DNA from: Cupriavidus taiwanensis LMG 19424 | GTDB lineage: Bacteria; Pseudomonadota; Gammaproteobacteria; Burkholderiales; Burkholderiaceae | Reading direction: 5' to 3' | NCBI RefSeq assembly: GCF_000069785.1 | Contig: NC_010529.1 | Location: 493,201 to 557,200 of the forward strand | Length of the DNA stretch: 64,000 bases | Part shown: in pieces, positions 41,141 through 50,609 of the stretch | Numbering within the stretch: position 1 is the first letter of the stretch | How the letters are laid out: every line of letters begins with the position of its first letter | Program-made: the position numbers and the translations under genes | Notes under the pieces: model-generated | Told to the model about the DNA's origin: nothing | Database searches by the model: none | What the model saw: the letters and a program-made list of their open reading frames with translations, nothing else

Positions 41141-42217
41141 TTAATGTGCCTTCGCCTCATACCAGTGCTGGGACCGGTTGACGATGCTGACGACCAGCAG
41201 CATGACCGGCACCTCGATGAGCACCCCTACGACCGTGGCCAGCGCCGCTCCCGACTGGAAGCCAAAGAGGCTGATCGCGGTGGCGACCGCGAGTTCGAAG
41301 AAATTGCTGGCGCCGATCAGGCTGGACGGACCCGCCACGCAATGGGCCACGCCAAACTTGCGGTTCAGCAGGTAGGCCAGCCCCGAGTTGAAGAAGACCT
41401 GGATCAGGATCGGCACCGCGAGCAGCGCGATCACCAGCGGCTGGTCGATAATGGCCTTGTCCTGGAATGCAAACAAGAGAATCAGCGTAAGAAGCAGCGC
41501 GGTGATGGAGTAGGGCCCCAGTCGCTGCACGACACGCTGGAAGTAGGCAACGCCGTGGCCCAGCAACATCTTGCGCAGCAGTTGCGAGATGATGACCGGC
41601 ACGACGATGTACAGGGCCACCGACGTGAGCAGGGTGTGCCAAGGGACAGTGATCGACGACAGGCCCAGCAGCAGCGCCACCACCGGCGCGAAGGCAACGA
41701 CCATGATGGCGTCGTTCAGGGCGACCTGGGACAGCGTGAAGTACGGATCGCCCTTGCAAAGCTGGCTCCAGACAAAGACCATGGCCGTGCATGGCGCGGC
41801 GGCCAGAAGTATGAGGCCGGCCACATAGCTGTCCAGCTGGTCGGCAGGCAACAGCGGCGCGAAAAGGTGGCGCACAAAGATCCAACCGAGCAGCGCCATG
41901 GAGAACGGCTTGACCGCCCAGTTGATGAACAGCGTCACGCCGATGCCTCGCCAGTGCGATTTCACCTGGCCCAGTGCGCCAAAGTCAATCTTGATCAGCA
42001 TGGGGATGATCATCACCCAGATCAGGATGCCCACTGGCAGATTGACCTGTGCGTATTCCATCCGTCCGATCGCCTGGAAGACATCCGGCAGCATTTGCCC
42101 CAGTGCGATACCAGCGACAATGCACAGCGCGACCCAGACGGTCAGATAGCGCTCGAAAAAGCTGATGGCAGGTTTGGCAGCGGGCTGGCTGGTGGCTGCT
42201 ACGTTTTGGCTACTCAT
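41141..42217 (-). CDS. acr3: Acr3-type arsenite efflux permease
   Basis: A 358-residue inner-membrane protein with about ten hydrophobic helices. The catalytic cysteine lies in AAPCTAMVFVWSQLCKGDPY, followed by the conserved LNDAIMVVAFAPVVALLLG. This is the BART/Acr3 family rather than classical ArsB. It exports arsenite produced by the three arsenate reductases encoded around it. It is called arsB in Cupriavidus operon naming. Start 2 bp from the upstream arsC2 stop. Confidence 0.92.
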   Translation of the reverse strand: MSSQNVAATSQPAAKPAISFFERYLTVWVALCIVAGIALGQMLPDVFQAIGRMEYAQVNLPVGILIWVMIIPMLIKIDFGALGQVKSHWRGIGVTLFINWAVKPFSMALLGWIFVRHLFAPLLPADQLDSYVAGLILLAAAPCTAMVFVWSQLCKGDPYFTLSQVALNDAIMVVAFAPVVALLLGLSSITVPWHTLLTSVALYIVVPVIISQLLRKMLLGHGVAYFQRVVQRLGPYSITALLLTLILLFAFQDKAIIDQPLVIALLAVPILIQVFFNSGLAYLLNRKFGVAHCVAGPSSLIGASNFFELAVATAISLFGFQSGAALATVVGVLIEVPVMLLVVSIVNRSQHWYEAKAH

Positions 42218-42219
42218 GT

Positions 42220-42714
42220 TCAGTTCCCCGCCAGACGCTGCAGCGTCCCCTGCAACTCGGCGTTGCTCATGTCCTCGATCGGGAGCAGCAGCAGTTGCAG
42301 CATCCGGTAGGCGATCGCCTGCCGGGTCAGCTCGAATGCCTGGCGCTTCTTCTCATCGCCGCCTTCCGCATTGGACGGGTCAGGGTAGCCCCAGTGCACC
42401 TTCACCGGGCTACCCGGCCAGTACGGACATTCTTCCTCGGCCGCGCTGTCGCACACCGTGATGACAACGCGCATCTGCGGCGCATCGGGGTTGACGAATT
42501 CATCCCAGCTCTTGCTGCGGAAATCGCCGACCTCGACGCCGGCGTTTGCCAGCACCTCGATCGCGAACGGGTTGATACGTCCGCTCGGGGAGCTTCCGGC
42601 GCTGTAGGCACGCACATCCCGACCGAACTGCCTGGCCAGGTGATTGAGCATGCCTTCGCTCAGAACGCTACGGGCGGAGTTGTGGGTACAGAGGATCAGT
42701 ACGTTGGTCGTCAT
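42220..42714 (-). CDS. arsC2: Arsenate reductase, LMW-phosphatase type (second copy)
   Basis: A 164-residue ArsC of the low-molecular-weight tyrosine phosphatase fold: P-loop CTHNSARS at the N-terminus and TVCDSAAEEECPYWPG with the resolving cysteines. The start at 42714 is chosen because the family begins just before the P-loop (MTTNVLILCTHN). It is a diverged paralogue of the upstream gene at 42746-43240, about half identical by eye. Two such reductases in tandem suggest gene duplication with divergence. Confidence 0.9.
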   Translation of the reverse strand: MTTNVLILCTHNSARSVLSEGMLNHLARQFGRDVRAYSAGSSPSGRINPFAIEVLANAGVEVGDFRSKSWDEFVNPDAPQMRVVITVCDSAAEEECPYWPGSPVKVHWGYPDPSNAEGGDEKKRQAFELTRQAIAYRMLQLLLLPIEDMSNAELQGTLQRLAGN

Positions 42715-42745
42715 GGGGGCAAAAACTAGTTCTATTGGGAGCGCT

Positions 42746-43240
42746 TCAGCGCGTGCCGATGTCCCGGATGGCCTTCTGAAGCGCGATGGCGTCAAGCTTC
42801 GGCAGGGGCAGGGACAGGAACAGTTCAATACGACGCTTGAGCGAAATGACTGCGTCGTTGATGGCCTGCTGCTTCTGGGCGTCGGTGCCCTCGCAGGCGG
42901 CCGGGTCGGGGACGCCCCAATGTGCTGTCATGGGCTGGCCAGGCCAGATCGGGCAGACTTCTCCCGCGGCCTTGTCGCAGACCGTGAAGACGAAATCGAG
43001 TGTTGGTGCGCCGTCTCGGGAGAACTCATCCCAGCTCTTGCTGCGAAACCCGTTGGTCTCCATGCCGTGGCGCGCCAGCGCTGCCAGTGCGAGGGGATTG
43101 ACGACACCCGTGGGGTGACTACCAGCCGAGTAGGCGCAAAAGCGCCCCTGGCCCAAATGATTCATCAGACCTTCTGACAGAATCGAGCGGGCCGAATTGC
43201 CAGTGCAGATGAAGAGGACGTGGTAGGTTTTTTCGCTCAT
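42746..43240 (-). CDS. arsC2: Arsenate reductase, LMW-phosphatase type (first copy)
   Basis: A 164-residue LMW-phosphatase-type arsenate reductase: P-loop CTGNSARS and TVCDKAAGEVCPIWPG. It is of the thioredoxin- or mycothiol/glutathione-linked type; the partner cannot be read from the sequence. It lies 9 bp downstream of arsI and 31 bp upstream of its paralogue in the same operon. Confidence 0.9.
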   Translation of the reverse strand: MSEKTYHVLFICTGNSARSILSEGLMNHLGQGRFCAYSAGSHPTGVVNPLALAALARHGMETNGFRSKSWDEFSRDGAPTLDFVFTVCDKAAGEVCPIWPGQPMTAHWGVPDPAACEGTDAQKQQAINDAVISLKRRIELFLSLPLPKLDAIALQKAIRDIGTR

Positions 43241-43249
43241 GACGCGCCC

Positions 43250-43732
43250 TCAGCAGCAAGACGGCGTGGCATTGACGGCGATGCCGATCGGCTTCCCCTT
43301 CGGAGCACGCGGCGCGCAACAGGCCGATTCCTGACCGTCCGCATCGGGCTTTCGGGATTCTGCGTACACGGGCACATCGCCGAGGGTGTGGAAGTGCTCC
43401 CACGCGATGCCCTGCGGGTCCGTCAGCCAGTACTTGTCGCTACGCGCATAGCAGCACGTGGTTTCGCCTTCGTCTTGCATCGCCATGTCCGCGGCTTGGG
43501 CCCGCTGCTTCAGCTCCGCGAGTTCTGCGGCGTCGTCAGTCTGGAAGCCCAGGTGGTCAACCCCGGTTTCTGCGCCGCGCGCCGAGATGGCAAAATTCAC
43601 ACGGGGGTCTTCAAGCATCCATTTCGCGTAGTCGTCCTTCACCACCGACGGTTCGGCCGCGAAGAGCGCTGAATAGTAGCGAATGCTCGCAGACAGGTCT
43701 GCGACGCTGACATGTACGTGGAAGCGTTTCAT
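43250..43732 (-). CDS. arsI: ArsI C-As lyase
   Basis: A 160-residue dioxygenase of the vicinal-oxygen-chelate fold that cleaves the C-As bond of trivalent organoarsenicals. Fe ligands are probably H5 of MKRFHVHVSVADL, H in GVDHLGFQ and E in GIAWEHFHT. The paired cysteines of ETTCCYARSDKYWLTDP are the organoarsenical-binding site that distinguishes ArsI from other glyoxalase-fold proteins. The C-terminus is Cys-rich (SACCAPRAP, PSCC). The start at 43732 overlaps the arsR stop by 4 nt. Confidence 0.88.
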   Translation of the reverse strand: MKRFHVHVSVADLSASIRYYSALFAAEPSVVKDDYAKWMLEDPRVNFAISARGAETGVDHLGFQTDDAAELAELKQRAQAADMAMQDEGETTCCYARSDKYWLTDPQGIAWEHFHTLGDVPVYAESRKPDADGQESACCAPRAPKGKPIGIAVNATPSCC

Positions 43733-44061
43733 GATCGGGACTCGACGGAACAGGTGGACACAGGGGAGCACGGATTGCCGCTGCAGCAGTTCTCCGTGAG
43801 GTAACCCAGCAAGGCGTTCATGGTTTCGAAATGAGCCATGTAGATGATCGAGCGGCCGGCCTGCTGGCTGGACAGCAAGCCAGCGCGGTGCAGTTCCTTC
43901 AGGTGGAACGACAACGATGACGCCGGCATTTCCATCAGTTCGGCAATCCGGCCAGCCGGCAGCCCGGCGGGCCCGGCTTGCACGAGCATCCGGAAGACAG
44001 ACAGGCGTATCGGATGCGCGAGCGCGGCAAGCGATTCAAGGGCGTGATTGGTTTCCATCAT
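43729..44061 (-). CDS. arsR: ArsR-family arsenic-responsive repressor
   Basis: A 110-residue winged-helix repressor opening the ars operon. The HTH is seen in GRIAELMEMPASSLSFHLKE. The usual helix-3 ELCVCDL cysteine pair is missing; instead a C-terminal cluster ENCCSGNPCSPVSTC supplies thiols, as in ArsR variants whose As(III) site lies at the C-terminus. Translation is coupled to arsI by a 4-nt overlap. Its start codons lie inside a perfect 20-bp inverted repeat (44046-44091) that probably contains the operator. Confidence 0.9.
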   Translation of the reverse strand: MMETNHALESLAALAHPIRLSVFRMLVQAGPAGLPAGRIAELMEMPASSLSFHLKELHRAGLLSSQQAGRSIIYMAHFETMNALLGYLTENCCSGNPCSPVSTCSVESRS

Positions 44062-44091
44062 TCGAATATAGTCGAATGATGGAAACCAATC
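44046..44091. promoter_or_regulatory. 20-bp perfect inverted repeat over the arsR start
   Basis: Arms 44046-44065 and 44072-44091 are perfectly complementary around ATATAG. The left arm contains the arsR start codons on the minus strand (ATGATGGAAACCAATC); the right arm repeats them on the plus strand. The inner part TCATTCGA-ATATAG-TCGAATGA suits an ArsR operator, but the arms extend well into the coding sequence. Confidence 0.6.
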
Positions 44092-44343
44092 AAGTGAAGT
44101 TTATGTGATGCGTTGCCTCGAATCTATGTGTCCATTAGGCAGTATGCGACCGAGGACACGTCCCGCCAGATCGGTCTCCGCCATGGCGCTGGGTGTATGA
44201 ATCCACAATCACTCATGCGCGCGCGCTGTCCGAACTCAGGAGCCTATTCCTATGTGCGGATGCACTCATTGTTAGTCGCCGCAGCACAGGCACTGTTCGT
44301 CCATCGGTCTACAACTGAAGAAAAAGCGCAGGAGGGCGAGATC

Positions 44344-44565
44344 ATGTCCACACGTGATATTCACGTATTCCACGAAATTGCCGGCTGGGCGCTATACGTT
44401 GAAGGCCAACGCGACGCGATTAGCCACTATACAACCCAGCAGAAGGCCGTTGCCGCCGGGACGGCCAAAGCGCAACGTGAACACGTTGATATTTTCGTCC
44501 ACCCATGCCATGAGAGAAGAGGCACGTGGATTCGCCACATCCACGATTTGCGCGATACCGATTAG
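44344..44565 (+). CDS. DUF2188-like small protein
   Basis: A 73-residue protein from an ATG preceded by AGGAGGGCGAG. The pattern GWALYVEGQRDAISHYTTQQ, then AVAAGTAKAQREHVDIFVH resembles DUF2188 proteins (short beta-strands, then a helix with a repeated Ala). Function unknown. It stands alone between arsR and the second transposon, in the opposite direction to the ars operon. Confidence 0.6.
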   Translation: MSTRDIHVFHEIAGWALYVEGQRDAISHYTTQQKAVAAGTAKAQREHVDIFVHPCHERRGTWIRHIHDLRDTD

Positions 44566-44638
44566 TGATCCGGCGGGTGGGGCCGACCACCGGAAGGCTG
44601 ACGTGCTTCCTCGGTGGGAATTTCCGATCCCGCAGTTC

Positions 44639-44677
44639 GGGGTAGTCGTCCTTTTTGTGCAAAATCTTACGGTTTCC
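44639..44677. repeat. Left inverted repeat of Tn-2
   Basis: Starts GGGGTAGTCGTCCTTTTTGT; matches the complement of 50610-50648 at 38 of 39 positions. Confidence 0.88.
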
Positions 44678-44802
44678 CCGCAAAGCCTTTCTTTATAAGG
44701 CGCTCCGGGCAAAGCAGACAGCTGCCTGCTGCCCTCAAGTGACTTCGGGAGTACCATGTCCGCCCGCGATTTCGGATCGTGTCACCTGGATGGGGGCGGA
44801 AG

Positions 44803-47727
44803 ATGCCGGGCTTGGAATTTCGCTATGTGGGAAAAGACAGTTTGCCTTCTCGATTGTCGGAATTCGATGTCGAGTACTATTTCGCGCTGACCGACAGCGA
44901 CGTTGCCGCAATCAACCAGAAATTTCGGCGTGCCGGCCGTGCCGGAGCCGCCATCCAGCTGGCATTTCTGCGGGCAAGTGGCCGTACCCTTGACCAACTG
45001 AACACACTCCCCCGTCAGCTCTTGCGCTACGTGGGCGAAAAGCTGGGGTTACCAACTCCGACGATCGCCTCGCTGCGCACCATCTATCAGCGATATCCGA
45101 CGCTGTATGAACACCAGGTCTGGGCCTGCCAATACCTCGGCTTGACACGAATCGATGACGATCACTGGAGAGGCCTCGGAGCTTGGATGCGGCAAGATGC
45201 CGCCGAATCGCTTTCCCTTGAGGAGTTGATCCAGCACGCCCACTACTGGCTGTATGAGCGACGGATTCTGATTCCTTCGACACGAGCGCTGCTGAGCCTG
45301 GCTCGCTCAATTTGGGCGGGCATCGAGCGAGATTTGCTGCTGTCGATTGAGGCGGTCGTCCCCCTGGCGCAGATAGCAGGAGCCGAAGCTGCCGTGTTCG
45401 CCCAACATGCAACAGCGGGAACGACCGTGCTGGAATGGCTCAAGACCCCGCCAGCACGGCACAGCCCCTCAACCATGAATGAGACGCTGGCCAAGATCCG
45501 CTTCCTGAAGAGCCTCGGCGCGCATACTTGGGCGTTTGATGCCATTCCGATCGAGAAGCAGCGCGCCTGTGGCCAGCGTATCCAGGCTCGCCGTCCCGCC
45601 AAAGTCCGCGAACTGAAGACCTCCACGCGTACGATTGAGCTGGTGTTTTTCCTGCGTGTGACCTTGCTGGAGCTGACGGACGCGATGCTCTACCAAACCG
45701 GACGGCGCGTCTCCGACCTAGTTCGGCAGGCCTACAACAAGACCACGACGAAGCAAGCGCGCTCGGCGAGCGAATACCGGCAGCAAATGGTCGAGATCAA
45801 GGCCCTGGTTGACGATACCCGCCGCTCGGCCGAAGAACGGCTGGCCGACATCGGCAAGCTGCTTGAAGGCCTATCGGCCAAACCGCCGGCAAGCCACGCC
45901 GCCAGCGTGCGCGAAACGCTCACGGAAGACCACCACCGTATCCGCAACCTCGTGACTTCCTTGCGGGAGTTGGAATTTGCCAGCAACAGCACCGATCCGG
46001 CCCTGCGGCAGCTTGAGTTCATCGGTAGTCTGCACGACCAAGGCGCGACGGAATTGCCGCCCGATTGCAATGTGTCGGTGGGCGCGAGCTGGCGTGACCT
46101 GGTCGACGGCGAAGACCGTAAGCGCGCGTTGCGCGCGATGGAAGCCTGCGCGATCACGGGCCTGCGTAAGGGGCTGCGCCGCGGCACCGTGTGGATCAGC
46201 CATAGCCTGTCGTTTCGGGAACGCGATCAACTGCTGATCCCGCCCGCTCAGTGGGATTCTGAGCGCGACCGGTATCTGTCCACGCTTGACTTGCCGAACC
46301 AGGCGGACACCTACCTCAATCCCCTCATGGATCACCTGAAGGCAGGCCTCGCGGCACTGGACGAGGCCCGTGCGGCAGGCCACGTCACGATCGACACGAA
46401 CGGCGTGCTGCATCTGTCGCCGCTCGAAGCGGCGGAAAGCGATGGCATCCCCACGCGCACCCGTGATCTGCTCTTCAAGGACATCGGCAGCGCGCAGTTT
46501 GCCGACATGATCCTCGAGATGGATGCCCGTACCAATTTCAGCGAAGTGCTGCTGGCACGCAACGGGGACGCGCACGAACTGATCACGCTCTACGCCGCGC
46601 TGCTCGCCCATGGCACCGAGCTCGACGCCAAGGGTGTCGCCGCCATGATTCCGAAGCTCGATCCGGCGCACGTCTCCACCGCGATGCGCGCGCTTGAGAT
46701 GCCCGGGCGGCTGCGCCGAGCGAACGAACGGGTAGTGGAATTCCAGCGCACGCACCCGATCACCGAGTTATGGGGGACCGGTCAACAGGCGTCCAGCGAT
46801 TCGATGAGCCTGGACACCTCGCGACACTTGTTCTATGCCCGCGCCGATCCTCGACGTCGCACTCATGCCGTCGGGATCTATACGCACGTGCTGGACCAGC
46901 ACGGAATCGTCTATAACCAGCCCATGGTGCTCAACGAACGCCAGGCCGGCGTGGCCATTGAAGGGGTCATGCGCCACAATGAGACCCGCAGCGACGGCGG
47001 GCTGCTCCGGCTCGCGGTCGATACCCATGGATACACGAGCGTTGGGATGGCGGTGTCCAAATTGCTCGGCTTTGATCTATGCCCATGGCTGCGCAATCTG
47101 TCGGAGCGCAAGCTGTATTTGCCGCGCGGTCTGCAGGTAACGGATGGACTGTCGGCCGCCGTCTCGCCCGAGATCTCGCTCAAGGCAATCCGCGACGGCT
47201 GGGATGGCTTGCTGCGCCTAATCGCCTCCATCCACTCGGGCCGGGTGAGTGCAATCGTCGCGCTGCAGCGGTTCGGCAGCGCCGCCCAAGGCGACCCTAT
47301 TCATCGGGCAGCTGATCATCTGGGCAAGATGCTGCGCACACTCTTCTTGTGCGATTTTTTCAGCAACATCGAGTTTCGTCGGGAGCTGCGCACGCTGCTC
47401 AACCGGGGGGAGTCGGTGCACCAGCTCCAGCGTGCCATTTACTCGAGCAAGGTACACCATGATCGCGGGCGCCGTCAGGACGAAATGATCGCGATTTCCG
47501 GATCGCTGACGCTGCTGACGAATCTGGTGATTGCCTGGAACACCCAGCGCATGCAAACGACGGCCGATGCTTGGCGCCGCAAGGGGCAACGGATTGAAGA
47601 TGACTGGCTGCGCCGCATGGGGCCCGCACATTTCGCGCATGTGAATTTCCGGGGCATCATGAGCTTTCCGATCCACCTGTATCAAGACAGCCTGCTTGAG
47701 GTGGCACCGCAGCGGCGTGCGGTGTAG
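44803..47727 (+). CDS. tnpA: Tn3-family transposase of Tn-2
   Basis: A 974-residue replicative transposase from the ATG at 44803, which has GGGGGCGG upstream (the frame opens 8 codons earlier). The N-terminal DUF4158-type domain (LPSRLSEFDVEYYFALTDSD) is complete. The core has D in QQASSDSMSLDTSRH, D in LRLAVDTHGYTSVGMAVSKL and E in LLNRGESVHQLQRAIYS. It is only distantly like the Tn-1 transposase (different N-terminus and spacing), so the two transposons belong to separate branches. Apparently intact. Confidence 0.9.
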   Translation: MPGLEFRYVGKDSLPSRLSEFDVEYYFALTDSDVAAINQKFRRAGRAGAAIQLAFLRASGRTLDQLNTLPRQLLRYVGEKLGLPTPTIASLRTIYQRYPTLYEHQVWACQYLGLTRIDDDHWRGLGAWMRQDAAESLSLEELIQHAHYWLYERRILIPSTRALLSLARSIWAGIERDLLLSIEAVVPLAQIAGAEAAVFAQHATAGTTVLEWLKTPPARHSPSTMNETLAKIRFLKSLGAHTWAFDAIPIEKQRACGQRIQARRPAKVRELKTSTRTIELVFFLRVTLLELTDAMLYQTGRRVSDLVRQAYNKTTTKQARSASEYRQQMVEIKALVDDTRRSAEERLADIGKLLEGLSAKPPASHAASVRETLTEDHHRIRNLVTSLRELEFASNSTDPALRQLEFIGSLHDQGATELPPDCNVSVGASWRDLVDGEDRKRALRAMEACAITGLRKGLRRGTVWISHSLSFRERDQLLIPPAQWDSERDRYLSTLDLPNQADTYLNPLMDHLKAGLAALDEARAAGHVTIDTNGVLHLSPLEAAESDGIPTRTRDLLFKDIGSAQFADMILEMDARTNFSEVLLARNGDAHELITLYAALLAHGTELDAKGVAAMIPKLDPAHVSTAMRALEMPGRLRRANERVVEFQRTHPITELWGTGQQASSDSMSLDTSRHLFYARADPRRRTHAVGIYTHVLDQHGIVYNQPMVLNERQAGVAIEGVMRHNETRSDGGLLRLAVDTHGYTSVGMAVSKLLGFDLCPWLRNLSERKLYLPRGLQVTDGLSAAVSPEISLKAIRDGWDGLLRLIASIHSGRVSAIVALQRFGSAAQGDPIHRAADHLGKMLRTLFLCDFFSNIEFRRELRTLLNRGESVHQLQRAIYSSKVHHDRGRRQDEMIAISGSLTLLTNLVIAWNTQRMQTTADAWRRKGQRIEDDWLRRMGPAHFAHVNFRGIMSFPIHLYQDSLLEVAPQRRAV

Positions 47728-47759
47728 CAAGAAGAACGGACCCTCCGGAGCCAGACTGA

Positions 47760-49051
47760 TCAGCTCCAGTGAGTATCGGTCAGCGGATCGTGCAACGTCA
47801 CCTCAATGAAGCAATTGCAGAGGTCCGCGTTTTCGTGCATGTCCGCGAGCAGCACCTCGATGGCTTTCTCCAGCTCCGGCCCTGCGGTGAACGGCATGAC
47901 GATTTCATAGCGGGGGCGGCGCTGCTCGAAGACGCGCATCTGGTACTGGGACAGGCAGAACTGCTCGATCCAGCGGCGCGCCTTCGACTTGCCGCGCACG
48001 AATTTGCTGTTGCGCTCGATGTATAGGTCAACCGTCAACCGCGTTTCAGGCACGGGCTTGGGCGGAACCGTGGGACGTCGCTCGGGCGGCGGCGCCGACG
48101 GTAGGGTGGCTGGTGGCGGTGCCAGCGCTGCTTCGATACGGTGCTGCGCGAATGGGTCTGCCGCGTCGATGTAGCGCATGGCCGAGCGGACATCCTTCCA
48201 GCCGACGTATTCCATCAGCATCTTGAGGTCCCACTGGTTCGCGTTTGCCCAGGTGGCAAAGCCGCGCCGCAGCGAGTGGCTGCTGTAGCGGTCCGCCTGC
48301 AGCAGCCCCGCATCCTGGAACAGCTTGCGCAGCAAGGGCACGACGCTGCTGGCTTGCAGCCCCGCTTCGGCGATCCGTCCCCAGCGATCGATCCGCCGAA
48401 ACACAGGGCCCGCTGCCAAGCCTGACGCGGCCAACCAAGCCACATAGGCAGCCACCGGGCAGAGGCGCGACAAGGCAGGCGCCTTGTGCGTCGTGCCGGC
48501 GTGGTTGCGGTCCGTCTTGGTGTGCGGCAGGAAGATCGTCATGCCCCGGCCGGGCTCGACGGTGATGTGCTCGATCTGCAGCCGGCTCAATTCGTCCGAC
48601 CGGAAGCCCCGCCAGAAGCCAATCAGCACCAGGGCCTTGTTGCGCGCCAGGACCTGGAGGTGGTGGTCATTGCCTGTCATCGAGGCCGCAGCAATTTGGG
48701 CGTCGAGCCACACCACCAGTTGCTCGAACTGAGCGAGCTGCAGCGGCTTGGCGCGCCGCTCTTGTGCGGGGTGCAATGCCTGGATGCCCTTGAGCACCTT
48801 CCGCACGTGTGGCGCCCGGTTCGGATCTGGGAAGCCTTGCGAGACGTGCCATTGTGCGATTGCAGCCAGGCGCTGACGCAGGGTGTTGATAGATAGCGTC
48901 TGCGCGTGCTCGGCCAGGTAACGCGCGATGCTGTCGGCGCTAGCCGCAGAAAACCACCCCATTCGACCTCGAAATGACGAATGGCTGCCTGGTAGCTTCG
49001 CCGCGTGTTGTCGCGGGTGGCGGCTTCCAGGTATCGGTCGACGTCGTGCAT
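47760..49051 (-). pseudogene. TnpS-like tyrosine recombinase of Tn-2, frameshifted
   Basis: The catalytic domain is intact: R in WRGFRSDELSRLQ, H and R in SHSLRRGFATWANAN, W for the second H in YVGWKDVRSAM and Y in RYIDAADPF. The N-terminal part that belongs to it (MHDVDRYLEAATRDNTRRSY, starting at 49051) is in another frame. The frames would join smoothly as EWGGFL-PASADSIARYL if one C were added near 48952, so a single-base deletion (or sequencing error) is likely. The frame also runs open to 49118 with an unrelated N-terminus, which could give a truncated product. Confidence 0.7.
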
Positions 49052-49419
49052 GGCCAAGGGGAGCAAATAGCGATGGTGCGGATGCGTATTGTCGCGCTTG
49101 TCTGGCCTCCATGACCATTTCGGAATCCTCTTGTGCGTTTCGCCACCTCGAATCGCTCCACGTCCGGGGCTATTCGTGAGGAGCTGCAGGGCGCTCTGCG
49201 CCGCCCAGCTGCCTGAACTTCTCCGTGATCGGGTCCGTATGGCGCCGTAGATCGCGAGCAGGTGTGCGGGCGCACGATCTTGCCGGTAAGGGGCATTCGT
49301 CAAGAGTTGCCCAGGTGCAACAACGCCCGGGCCGGTCGAGACCGCGGAAGGTTGCCCAGAGGCTGTGAGCCATTTCGTACTAGCGGGCCGGTTGGAGAGC
49401 CTCTCGCCAGGGCCTCACA

Positions 49420-49513
49420 CGTGATAATCTGCCATTATCACCTGTCAAAAATCGACGAGAATCCGCTTGCTTGACGGCTCCATTTGGTATGTATATACAT
49501 AGTACGTAATACG
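49420..49513. promoter_or_regulatory. Candidate resolution site of Tn-2
   Basis: GTGATAAT (49420-49427) and ATTATCAC (49433-49440) form a perfect inverted repeat with a 5-bp spacer, a typical tyrosine-recombinase core. Downstream lie the palindrome TATGTATATACATA (49488-49501) and the decamer ACGTAATACG (49504-49513), shared with the other two recombinase/KfrA intergenic regions. The decamer ends 21 bp before the TnpT-like start codon. Confidence 0.55.
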
Positions 49514-49534
49514 GTATCAAATTATAGGAGCACC

Positions 49535-50527
49535 ATGGCCCGTGCCGGTCTAAGCCGTCTGGATGTCAAACGCGCCCGCGATTCGTTGATGGCCCAGGGG
49601 CAGCATCCGTCGATCGATGCAATACGTATCGCGCTGGGCAATACCGGCTCGAAAACGACGATTCACCGCTATCTCAAGGAACTGGAAGAAGAGGAAGGCG
49701 GGGCGCTCCAGCGGGCCGGCTCGACCTCCGATGCCATCCTGGATCTGGTAGGCAGGCTGGCGGCACGGCTGCACGAAGAAGCGCAGGCAGTGGTCGACCA
49801 GCAGGTCGCGGCCGCCACCGCACAGCGGCAGCAGGTCCGAGCGGAAGCCGACAAGCTGTCCGCTGATCTCGTCGCACTTCGCGCCGAACTGGCGCAGGCG
49901 CATGCCACCGTTGCCGAAGTGCGGGCCGCGCACAGCGACACGCAGACGGCGCTGCAGCAGCGGGCCCTGGAGGCCGAACGGCTGGCGCAGCAGGTCCAGG
50001 ATCTCACCGAACGGCTGGCCGAACACGAAGGCTTCCGGCGCTCGCTGGAGGAGAAGCTGCAGCACGCACACCAAGCACTGGAACACTTCCGCAACGCCAG
50101 CAAAGAGCAGCGCGATCAGGAGGCACGCCGGCACGAGCAGCAGGTCCAACAACTGCAGGCAGAAACCCGGCAAGCCAATCAGGCGCTGATCGTCAAGCAG
50201 GGGGAGATCACGCAACTGAACAAGGACGGCGCACGGCTGGTCGCGGAGATTGCCGCCTCGGCCAAACGCAGCCGCGGCCTGGAGACGCAGGCGGAACAGG
50301 CACATGCCGGGCTGAACCAAGCTCGCGTCGATCAAGCCCGTGCGGAAGCCGAACGCGATGCCCTGCGCTCCGCGGTCCAGCAGCAAGCGGACGAGCTAAC
50401 CGCCGAGCGTGCCGCGCGCGAGCGCCTGGCCGGCGAGTTGGCCAAGGTCACCGGACGGCTCGACGCCCAGCAGCAGTTGCTGGCCGACTATCGGACACAG
50501 CTCGGCGTGGCTGGTCCGGCAGCTTGA
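49535..50527 (+). CDS. TnpT-like KfrA-family coiled-coil protein of Tn-2
   Basis: A 330-residue protein from the ATG at 49535, preceded by TAGGAG. The N-terminal KfrA_N domain is clear: GLSRLDVKRARDSLMAQGQH followed by AIRIALGNTGSKTTIHRYL (about residues 3-50). The rest is a long coiled coil rich in Gln, Ala, Glu and Arg. It is divergent from the recombinase across the candidate resolution site, the TnpS/TnpT layout of Tn4651-like transposons. It differs from the island KfrA-like copies, which lack this exact HTH. Confidence 0.75.
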   Translation: MARAGLSRLDVKRARDSLMAQGQHPSIDAIRIALGNTGSKTTIHRYLKELEEEEGGALQRAGSTSDAILDLVGRLAARLHEEAQAVVDQQVAAATAQRQQVRAEADKLSADLVALRAELAQAHATVAEVRAAHSDTQTALQQRALEAERLAQQVQDLTERLAEHEGFRRSLEEKLQHAHQALEHFRNASKEQRDQEARRHEQQVQQLQAETRQANQALIVKQGEITQLNKDGARLVAEIAASAKRSRGLETQAEQAHAGLNQARVDQARAEAERDALRSAVQQQADELTAERAARERLAGELAKVTGRLDAQQQLLADYRTQLGVAGPAA

Positions 50528-50530
50528 ATG

Positions 50531-50554
50531 CGTAAGGTTTTGCACAAAAAGGAT
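50531..50554. repeat. Subterminal copy of the Tn-2 inner repeat
   Basis: CGTAAGGTTTTGCACAAAAA and its next four bases match 50616-50639 of the right inverted repeat at about 21 of 24 positions, as a direct repeat 85 bp inward. It may be a relic end or a second TnpA-binding site. Confidence 0.5.
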
Positions 50555-50609
50555 GGCTCTTGCGAAATCGGCGGATTTTCAACCCATTGATTCACAAGGA
50601 AAATCTGGA

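Noticed and set aside
48677..49303. Separate gene antiparallel to the window, overlapping the Tn-2 recombinase
   Set aside because: Only its first part is meaningful, as the N-terminus of the frameshifted recombinase; the rest is out of frame.
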